Assembly (NCBI GenBank): GCA_017547065.1
Contig: JAFYRC010000211.1
Span: 1-7,810, forward strand
DNA length: 7,810 bases
DNA from: Tidjanibacter sp.
GTDB lineage: Bacteria; Bacteroidota; Bacteroidia; Bacteroidales; Rikenellaceae
Direction: 5' to 3'
The notes under the pieces were generated by a model. It made no database searches. It had not been told where the DNA came from and saw only the letters and a program-made list of their open reading frames with translations. Position 1 is the first letter of the stretch, and each line of letters begins with the position of its first letter. The position numbers and the translations under genes were made by a program. This document shows, piece by piece, positions 1 to 5,933 of this stretch.

Positions 1-11
1 GAATAGTAACG

Positions 12-19
12 CAAAAGTA
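12..19 (-). promoter_or_regulatory. Possible divergent Bacteroidota -7 promoter box
   Basis: Read on the minus strand this is TACTTTTG, an exact match to the Bacteroidota sigma -7 consensus TAnnTTTG. It points leftward, out of the window, and would serve a gene divergent from manA. No good -33 TTTG lies 19-21 bases upstream on that strand, so the call rests on the -7 box alone. A short word such as this also occurs by chance in AT-rich intergenic DNA. Confidence 0.35.
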
Positions 20-62
20 ACGATTTATTTAGAAGAGCCATACGATAAACCAAAATTTTGCG

Positions 63-70
63 TACTTTTG
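63..70 (+). promoter_or_regulatory. Probable -7 promoter box for the manA unit
   Basis: TACTTTTG is an exact match to TAnnTTTG. It sits in the AT-rich non-coding leader and would give a transcript start near position 74 and a manA 5' leader of roughly 65 nt. No clear -33 TTTG is present at the usual 19-21 base spacing, so strength is uncertain. The same eight bases occur inverted at 12-19, and a 10-base palindrome CAAAATTTTG lies between the two at 51-60. No gene is seen in 1-140. Confidence 0.45.
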
Positions 71-140
71 AAGACTATTTGCCGCACAAAAATGGCAAAG
101 TATTTGCATTGAGAGAGATAATATAAAAACAGAATAGATA

Positions 141-1115
141 ATGTTGTATCCACTGAAATTTACCCCCATAATGAGAGAGAGCGTATGGGGAGGTAGTCGC
201 CTCGCCGCCGCCGGCAAGAAGGTACAAAGGGGTAAAAACGCAGATAATATTGGCGAAAGCTGGGAGATTTGTGCTCTCGAAGACGCCGAATCGGTAGCCG
301 CAAACGGCTACCTCAAAGCCAACTCCATTTCGGAGCTTATTGAGGTCTATATGGGTGAGCTTGTGGGAGATAAGGTCTACGAGAAATTCAACATCGAATT
401 CCCCTTGCTGCTCAAATTCCTCGACGTGAACAACACCCTATCGGTGCAGGTACACCCCAACGACGAGTTTGCTCTCCAAGAGCACGGCACCCGTGGCAAG
501 ACCGAGATGTGGTACATCATCGACGCCGCACCCGACGCCGCCATCTACCTCGACCTGAAACACCCCCTCACCGAGGAGCAGTATGACGAGGCTGTGGAGA
601 AAGGCACCATTGTTCAGCACCTCAACCGAATAAGCGTGAAGAAGGGTGACGCCTTTTTGATTCCCGCCGGCACCATCCACTCCATCGATAAGGGTGTGTT
701 GTTGGCCGAGATTCAGGAGTGCTCCGATATCACCTACCGTATCTACGACTGGGAGCGCAAAGACAGCAAAGGCAACAGCCGCGAACTCCACACCGACCTT
801 GCCGCAGAGGTTGTCAACCTCACACCTCAACAGGGGCTCAACATCACCAAGGAGGCCAAAAAAGGTGAGGGTGTAGAGCTCGTTTCGTGCGACCAATTCA
901 CCGTTAACCTCCTCTGGGTGGAGGGCGCTGTGGAGTTGGACTACGCGCCACTCGACAGCTTTGTGGCCTACATGTGCACCGAGGGTGAAATCACTGTAAA
1001 CTGCTGTGGCGAGAGCGAAAAACTCACCGCCCTGCAAACCCTCCTTCTGCCTGCCGAGGCCACCGATGTGGTTCTGAAAGGTAGCGGACGACTCCTCGAG
1101 GTATTCATCAAATAG
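141..1115 (+). CDS. manA: Mannose-6-phosphate isomerase, type I (zinc cupin)
   Basis: Interconverts mannose-6-phosphate and fructose-6-phosphate in the cytoplasm, linking glycolysis to GDP-mannose/GDP-fucose and envelope glycan synthesis. The 324-residue length fits the short bacterial (Bacillus ManA-like) form rather than the roughly 390-residue enterobacterial form. The zinc site is complete: Q103 and H105 in SVQVHPND, E122 in GKTEMWY, and H180 in IPAGTIHSI. The active-site strand with R200 is visible as TYRIYDW (198-204). The N-terminal LYPLKFTPIMRESVWGG is typical of the family and supports the start at 141. A second, degenerate cupin-like beta domain fills about residues 225-324. The stop is 8 bases before the next start, so the gene is probably co-transcribed with the hemerythrin/LuxR regulator. 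Confidence in family is high; whether it also serves other sugar phosphates cannot be told from sequence. Confidence 0.95.
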   Translation: MLYPLKFTPIMRESVWGGSRLAAAGKKVQRGKNADNIGESWEICALEDAESVAANGYLKANSISELIEVYMGELVGDKVYEKFNIEFPLLLKFLDVNNTLSVQVHPNDEFALQEHGTRGKTEMWYIIDAAPDAAIYLDLKHPLTEEQYDEAVEKGTIVQHLNRISVKKGDAFLIPAGTIHSIDKGVLLAEIQECSDITYRIYDWERKDSKGNSRELHTDLAAEVVNLTPQQGLNITKEAKKGEGVELVSCDQFTVNLLWVEGAVELDYAPLDSFVAYMCTEGEITVNCCGESEKLTALQTLLLPAEATDVVLKGSGRLLEVFIK

Positions 1116-1123
1116 GCACGCCT

Positions 1124-2083
1124 ATGATACAGCACACACAACCCAAATACCTCCCCTCCGACAGAATGAGGGAGGTGATAAATGACAACGGAAAGATACT
1201 CTTTGTGATGAGCCGCTTTGGCATTCCACTCGGTTTTGGCGACAAGACCGTAGAGGAGGTGTGCGCTGCGCAGGAGGTTGACACAGCAACCTTCCTGGCC
1301 GTTGCCAACTTTGTGTGCCACAACACAATAGACAACTCGCAAATTGCTCTCGCATCGCTTATTGACTATCTCCGTCGTGCCCACACTTGGTTCTTGGAAT
1401 TCAACCTTCCGGCCATCCGTCGCAAGATTATCGAGGCCATCGACTGCTCCGGCAAGGACGAGGTTGCATTGCTCGTGCTGAAATTCTACGACGACTACGT
1501 TTCGGAAGTCAGGGCCCACATGCAACACGAGGAACAGACCGTGTTCCCCTATGTTGACGGGCTGATGAAGGGTGCGCTCAACCGCGCCTACACCATCGAC
1601 CAATTCACTGCCAAGCACAACCACATCGAGGATAAGCTTGCCGATCTAAAAAACGTCATCATTCGCTACTACCCCCAGCGCAACGGCGGCGAGTTGCTCT
1701 ACTCGGTGCTGTTTGATATCATCAACTGCGAGCAGGACCTCGACACCCACTGCTCGGTGGAGGACGAGGTGTTTGCCCCCGCCGTGAAACAACTCGAAGA
1801 GAGGCTCCGCCGCACGGGCGAAGGCTACTACTCGGAGCAGGACACCACAACTTCAAGCACCCCCGCAGAACAACTTTCGCAACGTGAGATTGAGATTATC
1901 GGTTGTGTTGCCAAGGGATTGACAAGCAAGGAGATAGCCGACAAGTTGTGTCTTTCGGTACACACCGTCACCACCCACCGTCGCAACATCACCAGCAAGT
2001 TGCAAATTCACACCCCCGCGGGCCTTACAATCTACGCCATCGCCAACCACATCGTTAGCCTTGACGAGATAAAATTGCAGTAG
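1124..2083 (+). CDS. RIC/YtfE-like hemerythrin domain fused to LuxR helix-turn-helix regulator
   Basis: Probable cytoplasmic transcription factor of 319 residues that senses oxygen, nitric oxide or redox state through a di-iron site. Three parts are visible. Residues about 13-66 resemble the ScdA_N (DUF542) domain of iron-centre repair proteins; the RFGIPLGFGDKTV stretch aligns with YDMDYCCGGKQTL of E. coli YtfE, but the Cys-Cys pair is replaced by G37-F38. Residues about 80-230 form a hemerythrin-like four-helix bundle with H87, H132, E136, H165, H209 and E213, which line up with the YtfE di-iron ligands (H84, H129, E133, H160, H204, E208). Residues 251-313 are a LuxR/GerE DNA-binding domain (LSQREIEIIGCVAKGLTSKE, then SVHTVTTHRRNITSKL). 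A Ser/Thr-rich linker (about 237-249) separates the last two. It lies 8 bases after manA and 23 bases before the methyltransferase gene. An alternative start at M15 (1166) would trim the ScdA_N-like helix, so 1124 is preferred. The family assignment is firm; ligand and targets are inference. Confidence 0.88.
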   Translation: MIQHTQPKYLPSDRMREVINDNGKILFVMSRFGIPLGFGDKTVEEVCAAQEVDTATFLAVANFVCHNTIDNSQIALASLIDYLRRAHTWFLEFNLPAIRRKIIEAIDCSGKDEVALLVLKFYDDYVSEVRAHMQHEEQTVFPYVDGLMKGALNRAYTIDQFTAKHNHIEDKLADLKNVIIRYYPQRNGGELLYSVLFDIINCEQDLDTHCSVEDEVFAPAVKQLEERLRRTGEGYYSEQDTTTSSTPAEQLSQREIEIIGCVAKGLTSKEIADKLCLSVHTVTTHRRNITSKLQIHTPAGLTIYAIANHIVSLDEIKLQ

Positions 2084-2106
2084 CCCACCCGCACTAGACA
2101 CACACA

Positions 2107-2790
2107 ATGAAGAACCCACAACAAAACACCCTCACACGAAGCGCACTGATTAAATTCCTCGTCGGCATCATTGCCGTCGGGGCATTGGTTTTTGTGCCCG
2201 CAGGTACGATTCACTACTGCGGAGCATGGCGACTGATGGGTGTGTTGTTCATCCCAATGTTCATCTTCGGCCTTGTGGCACGAATCTGCTCGCCCAACCT
2301 GCTTGCCCGCAGGCTCCAAGCCAAGGAGGAACGCTCGCAACAAGGTGCCCTCGTAAAACTCTCGGGTCTAATCTTCATTGTGGGGTTTGTGATTGCAGGG
2401 CTCGACTTCCGCTTTGGTTGGAGCCAAGTGTCGGAGATGGCCGCGTGGAGCGCCTGTGGCGTCTTTTTGATTGGCTACCTGCTCTATGCCGAGGTGATGA
2501 GGGAGAACGTGTGGCTCTCTCGCACGATTGAGGTGAGCGAGGGTCAAAAGGTTGTCGACAAGGGGCTCTATGGCATTGTTCGCCACCCGATGTACCTCGC
2601 CACAGTGTTGATGTTTCTCGCCATTCCGATTATCCTCGGGTCGTGGTGGGCTGTAATCCCATTTGTGGGCTACCTCCCCGTGATTGCCACAAGGGCTGTG
2701 GACGAGGAGCGTTTTCTGGTCGTGGAGTTGGAGGGCTACGCCGACTATTGCAGGCGTGTGAGGTGGCGCATTGTGCCCTTTGTGTGGTAA
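2107..2790 (+). CDS. Integral-membrane methyltransferase, isoprenylcysteine methyltransferase-like (ICMT/PEMT superfamily)
   Basis: Predicted inner-membrane S-adenosylmethionine-dependent methyltransferase of 227 residues. Hydrophobic segments lie at about 14-31, 41-60, 85-100, 113-130 and 166-193, the last a long re-entrant pair. The signature is in the C-terminal half: GLYGIVRHPMY (153-163), the RHPxY motif of this superfamily, then a conserved acidic pair E200-E201 and the GYADYCRRVRWRIVPF tail (210-225), which supplies the other half of the cofactor and substrate site in characterised relatives. Bacterial members mostly have no known substrate; lipids, isoprenoids and small volatile compounds are possibilities. 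Prenylated protein methylation is unlikely in a bacterium. It follows the hemerythrin/LuxR gene by 23 bases without a promoter or terminator, so it may be co-expressed with and perhaps controlled by that regulator. No terminator is seen after the stop. Superfamily confident, reaction unknown. Confidence 0.8.
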   Translation: MKNPQQNTLTRSALIKFLVGIIAVGALVFVPAGTIHYCGAWRLMGVLFIPMFIFGLVARICSPNLLARRLQAKEERSQQGALVKLSGLIFIVGFVIAGLDFRFGWSQVSEMAAWSACGVFLIGYLLYAEVMRENVWLSRTIEVSEGQKVVDKGLYGIVRHPMYLATVLMFLAIPIILGSWWAVIPFVGYLPVIATRAVDEERFLVVELEGYADYCRRVRWRIVPFVW

Positions 2791-2808
2791 AATTAAAAAC
2801 CATTTGTC

Positions 2809-2816
2809 TATCTTTG
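2809..2816 (+). promoter_or_regulatory. -7 promoter box for rlmN-flippase-dut unit
   Basis: TATCTTTG is an exact TAnnTTTG match in the 33-base gap between the methyltransferase stop and the rlmN start. The -33 element is poor: the nearest TTTG (2779-2782) is about 26 bases upstream instead of 19-21. If used, transcription would begin near 2820, only about 4 bases before the rlmN ATG at 2824, giving a nearly leaderless mRNA. Confidence 0.55.
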
Positions 2817-2823
2817 TGATATT

Positions 2824-3840
2824 ATGGAGGCATTACTTGGTAAGAACATAGAAGAATTGCGTGAGGTGGCCGCACAAGTGGGGCTGCCCAAATTTGCTGC
2901 CACACAGATTGCCGAGTGGCTCTACAAAAAGGGAGCAACCTCCTTTGAGCAGATGACCAACATATCGCTGGCAGGCCGCAAGGCTCTGGCCGAGAGGTAC
3001 ACCCTTGGGTTGAGTGCCCCCGTGAGCGTGGCCGAGAGTAGCGATGGTACAAAAAAATATATCTTTGTGGTCGAGAGCGGACAGCGCATCGAGAGCGCCT
3101 ACATTCCCGACGGCGAGCGCGCAACACTCTGCATCTCCTCCCAGGCGGGTTGCAAGATGGGTTGCAAGTTCTGCTTTACGGGTCGCGGTGGCTACCATGG
3201 CCAGCTCTCCACCGCCGAGATTCTCAACCAAATATGCTCGCTACCCGAGAGGGATAAGCTCACCAACATCGTGCTGATGGGTATGGGCGAGCCACTTGAT
3301 AACCCCGACAACGTCCTGAGGGCGCTGGATGTGATGACCTCGGCGTGGGGTTTTGCATGGAGTCCCACCCGCATTACACTCTCCACTGTGGGCGTTATCC
3401 CCAACCTCAAACGATTCCTCGACGAGTCGCAGTGCCACCTGGCCGTGTCGCTCCACAACCCGTTCGGCGACCAGAGGGAGGCCATTATGCCCGTAGAAAA
3501 AGCCTTTCCCATTCGCAAGGTTGTCGAGTTGCTCAAACAATACGATTTCAGCCACCAACGCAGGGTTAGCTTTGAGTACATTGTGCTAAAAGGCTCCAAT
3601 GACACTCCCGAGCACATCAGAGAACTCGCACGACTACTCGACGGACTCAAATGTCGCATCAACCTCATTCGCTTCCACGCCATTCCCGACTCGCCATACG
3701 TGAGTCCCAACGACGAGAAGATGCTCTGGTTCCGCGACTCACTCACCCGCAAGGGCATACACACAACCATTCGTGCCTCGCGAGGCGAGGACATCAAGGC
3801 CGCCTGCGGACTACTCTCGGGCGAGGCCGGACGAAAATAG
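2824..3840 (+). CDS. rlmN: Dual-specificity RNA methyltransferase RlmN (23S rRNA A2503 / tRNA A37)
   Basis: Radical-SAM enzyme that methylates C2 of adenine 2503 in 23S rRNA, next to the peptidyl-transfer tunnel, and A37 in a subset of tRNAs, supporting translational fidelity. The 338 residues are in the usual range. The N-terminal RNA-binding helical part includes GLPKFAATQIAEWLYKKG (20-37). The 4Fe-4S cluster cysteines are C110, C114 and C117 in CKMGCKFC. The catalytic pair is C103 (in RATLCISSQ) and C328 (in GEDIKAACGLLSG), the latter being the cysteine that carries the transferred methylene group. The SAM-binding GMGEP is at 153-157. The N-terminal part and housekeeping context favour RlmN over the related resistance enzyme Cfr, which modifies C8. 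The flippase gene starts 37 bases downstream, without an intervening terminator. Confidence 0.95.
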   Translation: MEALLGKNIEELREVAAQVGLPKFAATQIAEWLYKKGATSFEQMTNISLAGRKALAERYTLGLSAPVSVAESSDGTKKYIFVVESGQRIESAYIPDGERATLCISSQAGCKMGCKFCFTGRGGYHGQLSTAEILNQICSLPERDKLTNIVLMGMGEPLDNPDNVLRALDVMTSAWGFAWSPTRITLSTVGVIPNLKRFLDESQCHLAVSLHNPFGDQREAIMPVEKAFPIRKVVELLKQYDFSHQRRVSFEYIVLKGSNDTPEHIRELARLLDGLKCRINLIRFHAIPDSPYVSPNDEKMLWFRDSLTRKGIHTTIRASRGEDIKAACGLLSGEAGRK

Positions 3841-3877
3841 AGCCCCCCAAACACAAGGCGCACACAGACTAAACCCA

Positions 3878-5344
3878 ATGGCAAAAAACCTCACAAAACT
3901 CGCAAGCCAAGTGGCTATTTATGGCATTAGCAGCGTTGTCGCACGACTGCTCAACTACTTGTTGGTGCCATATTATACCCGCATAATGTCGCCCGCCGAG
4001 TATGGTATCATCACCGACATCTACGCCCTCATTCCCTTTGCGCTTGTGGTGCTCACGATGGGTATGGAGAGTGGCTATTTCCGCTTTGCCGCCAAGGCCG
4101 CCGATGAGCAAGAGCGAGGACAGGTGTATGGCACAACGTGGGGTATTGTCACCCTCGTGGCCACCATTTTCCTGGGTGTGGTGCTACTTTTTGAGGCTCC
4201 CATTTCGGCCGCCATGGGCTACGCCGGAAGGGACTATGTGTGGATCACGGCCCTGATTATCTTCCTCGACGTGGCAGGTGCAATACCCTTTGCCCGCCTG
4301 CGACAAGAGGGGCGCGCAATGAGGTATGTGGCCATCAGGTTACTATCTGTAATTGTCAATATTGGACTCTGCCTCTGGTTCTACAACGCCCAACCAGAGT
4401 GGTGTAGGCTGTTCCCGACAGCCACCGACCCAGGCTATGCCTTCGTGGCAAACCTCGTAGCGAGCGGATTGACTTTCATTTTGTTACTCACCTCATACAG
4501 AGGAGCCAATTTGCACATCCACAAGCAGACGCTCAAAACCATATTCCTCTACTCGCTTCCGCTGCTTATTAGTGGTATTGCCGGCACGGCAAACGAGTTC
4601 ATTGACCGTCAGATGATCAAGTATTTGATGCCCGCAGAGGAGAGCCTTGCGGCGCTCGGAATCTATGGTGCTGTGGTGAAAATTGGTGTGGTGATGTTGC
4701 TCTTCACCCAGATGTACCGCCTCGCCGCCGAGCCATTCTTCTTGGGTAGTTTCAAGAAGGAGGAGTTCAAGGAGAGCAATGCTGCGGCAATGAAATACTT
4801 CGTGCTCGCAAGTGTATTTATCTTCTTGTTTATCACGCTATTTGCCGACTTGTTTGCACTCATTGTTGGTCCCAATTTCAGGGAGGGAATGTACATTCTA
4901 CCCATCGTATTGGTGAGCAATGCACTATCGGGTATGGTGCTCAACTTGTCGTTCTGGTACAAGCAGGTAGGAGCAACAAAATATGCCATCATCATCACGG
5001 GCATTGGCCTTGTATTTACCGTGGTGTTCAACATTCTTCTGGTACCAACGCTCGGCTATGCAGGCGCAGCCCTGGCAAGGCTTGTGTGTGAGTTTGCCAT
5101 GGTGGCCGTGAGCTACCGCCTTGGACGCAAGCACTACCCCATACCTTACGATTTGAAACGCATCGCAGAATATGCCCTTGTGGGTGGTGCAATCTATGGT
5201 TTATCACTACTGTGGAGCACCTCTGCAGATGTGGTTAAATATGTGATTAATAGTGTATTAATCATTGGCTTTGTGCTCTACGCCATTCGCCGTGAGAGAA
5301 TCAGTGTCGGAGGACTTTTGAAATCCGTTTTGAGAAGAAAATAA
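3878..5344 (+). CDS. Polysaccharide/oligosaccharide flippase-type membrane transporter (MOP superfamily, Wzx-like)
   Basis: Predicted 488-residue inner-membrane protein with about 14 transmembrane helices (roughly 11-30, 44-64, 87-106, 119-138, 150-169, 187-206, 222-240, 262-281, 306-330, 338-358, 368-389, 394-413, 431-446, 454-470). The opening (LASQVAIYGISSVVARLLNYLLVPYYTRIMSPAEYG) is the typical first-helix signature of Wzx-type lipid-linked sugar flippases. The usual length is 400-500 residues. It would move an undecaprenyl-linked glycan across the inner membrane. The frame is open back to 3773, but that extension overlaps the end of rlmN and encodes a charged, proline-rich stretch with no family resemblance, so the ATG at 3878 is chosen. 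The C-terminus is basic (LLKSVLRRK), facing the cytoplasm. No glycosyltransferases or polymerase lie nearby, so it is not in an O-antigen or capsule cluster within this window. The substrate is unknown; a core envelope role is inferred from the company of rlmN and dut. Confidence 0.85.
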   Translation: MAKNLTKLASQVAIYGISSVVARLLNYLLVPYYTRIMSPAEYGIITDIYALIPFALVVLTMGMESGYFRFAAKAADEQERGQVYGTTWGIVTLVATIFLGVVLLFEAPISAAMGYAGRDYVWITALIIFLDVAGAIPFARLRQEGRAMRYVAIRLLSVIVNIGLCLWFYNAQPEWCRLFPTATDPGYAFVANLVASGLTFILLLTSYRGANLHIHKQTLKTIFLYSLPLLISGIAGTANEFIDRQMIKYLMPAEESLAALGIYGAVVKIGVVMLLFTQMYRLAAEPFFLGSFKKEEFKESNAAAMKYFVLASVFIFLFITLFADLFALIVGPNFREGMYILPIVLVSNALSGMVLNLSFWYKQVGATKYAIIITGIGLVFTVVFNILLVPTLGYAGAALARLVCEFAMVAVSYRLGRKHYPIPYDLKRIAEYALVGGAIYGLSLLWSTSADVVKYVINSVLIIGFVLYAIRRERISVGGLLKSVLRRK

Positions 5345-5365
5345 TCAACAAAAGCATACACAACT

Positions 5366-5797
5366 ATGAAAGTAAAAGTTATCAACCGTTCCAAGCACGA
5401 TCTGCCCCGCTACGAAACCCCCCTTTCGGCCGGTATGGACGTGAGGGCCAACCTCGACGAGCCCATCGTTCTCAAACCCCTCGCACGAGCCCTTGTACCC
5501 ACGGGTTTGCTTGTTGAATTGCCCGCAGGCTATGAGATGCAGGTGAGGCCCCGCAGTGGTTTGGCTGCAAAATATGGACTCACAGTGCTCAACGCCCCCG
5601 GCACGGTGGATGCCGACTATCGTGGCGAAGTAAAGGTTATTTTAGCCAACCTTTCGGCTGACGAGTTTGTCATCAACGACGGCGAGAGGATAGCCCAACT
5701 CGTTGTAGCACAGCACTCACAAGTGGAGTGGGAAGAGGCCGACGAGCTGAGCGACACCTCACGTGGTGCAGGCGGTTTCGGTAGCACTGGTAAATAA
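5366..5797 (+). CDS. dut: Deoxyuridine 5'-triphosphate nucleotidohydrolase (dUTPase), trimeric
   Basis: Hydrolyses dUTP to dUMP and pyrophosphate, keeping uracil out of DNA and supplying dUMP for thymidylate synthesis. All five motifs of the homotrimeric family are present in 143 residues: motif 1 AGMDVRA (22-28), motif 2 RPRSGLA (61-67), motif 3 around [15 protein letters not shown] (75-89) with catalytic D82, motif 4 GERIAQLVV (106-114), and the flexible glycine-rich arm [10 protein letters not shown] (133-142) that closes over the substrate in trans. It starts 21 bases after the flippase stop with no promoter between, and is the last gene before a strong terminator, so it is the distal member of the rlmN unit. 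Confidence 0.97.
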   Translation: MKVKVINRSKHDLPRYETPLSAGMDVRANLDEPIVLKPLARALVPTGLLVELPAGYEMQVRPRSGLAAKYGLTVLNAPGTVDADYRGEVKVILANLSADEFVINDGERIAQLVVAQHSQVEWEEADELSDTSRGAGGFGSTGK

Positions 5798-5799
5798 AC

Positions 5800-5836
5800 A
5801 AAACGGGCGTTTGACACAAATGCCCGTTTTCTTTTT
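5800..5836 (+). terminator. Intrinsic terminator after dut
   Basis: A near-perfect 14-bp inverted repeat (5800-5813 with 5817-5830, one G-U pair) closes a 3-base loop ACA. The GC core is CGGGC/GCCCG, flanked by AAAA/TTTT, and a five-T tract follows at 5832-5836. It begins 3 bases past the dut stop. The A/T-flanked stem is nearly symmetrical, so it could work partly in both directions. Confidence 0.9.
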
Positions 5837-5864
5837 GTATTTTGAACAAAAAAGTGCATCTTTG
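5834..5864 (+). promoter_or_regulatory. Bacteroidota promoter for holB-folK unit
   Basis: A -33 TTTG at 5834-5837, within TTTTTG, is followed after exactly 19 bases by CATCTTTG at 5857-5864, one mismatch from TAnnTTTG and followed by CA. The spacing fits the phylum consensus. Transcription would begin near 5868, leaving a holB leader of about 65 nt. The -33 box is the T-tract of the dut terminator, so the two signals share bases. Confidence 0.65.
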
Positions 5865-5874
5865 CATTTTGGGA

Positions 5875-5893
5875 TATACCCTTAAAGGGTATA
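5875..5893 (+). repeat. Palindrome in the holB leader, operator or RNA hairpin
   Basis: TATACCCTTAAAGGGTATA is a perfect 9-bp inverted repeat around one central base. It lies about 7-25 bases after the predicted transcription start of holB. As DNA it has the symmetry of a dimeric repressor site; as RNA it can form a 7-bp stem (TATACCC/GGGTATA) with a 5-base loop. No T-tract follows, so it is not a terminator. GGG/CCC blocks on both sides (5871-5873, 5900-5903, 5910-5912) could form competing stems. Confidence 0.6.
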
Positions 5894-5933
5894 AGAACAC
5901 CCCGAGAGAGGGATAACAAAACCATTTGCAGAG

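Noticed and set aside
29..217. Small minus-strand frame of 62 codons overlapping the manA leader and start
   Set aside because: Overlaps the real manA start and has no promoter or conserved feature; its hydrophobic residues come from AT-rich leader DNA.
438..1037. Minus-strand open frame of 199 codons opposite manA
   Set aside because: Fully inside manA, whose zinc ligands and family motifs are intact; no promoter or family resemblance for the antisense frame.
1113..1124. Small inverted repeat TAGGC-AC-GCCTA spanning the manA stop and next start
   Set aside because: Only 4-5 pairs with a 2-4 base loop and no T-tract; too short to claim as a terminator or translational hairpin.
2824..3840. 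Possibility that the radical-SAM methyltransferase is the resistance enzyme Cfr
   Set aside because: The N-terminal region, residues around the cluster and the housekeeping operon fit RlmN; there is no mobile DNA nearby.
3773..3877. 35-codon N-terminal extension of the flippase frame
   Set aside because: It overlaps the rlmN 3' end and encodes a charged, proline-rich stretch unlike the family; the ATG at 3878 starts directly at the conserved first-helix region.
3192..3884. Minus-strand open frame of 230 codons opposite rlmN
   Set aside because: Antisense shadow of rlmN with a Ser/Arg/Leu-rich composition and no recognisable motif.
2796..5928. Shared 11-mer AAAACCATTTG at 2796-2806 and 5918-5928, both shortly before starts
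   Set aside because: Different distances from their start codons (17 and 5 bases from the word to the ATG) and different positions relative to the promoter boxes; most likely chance in AT-rich leaders.
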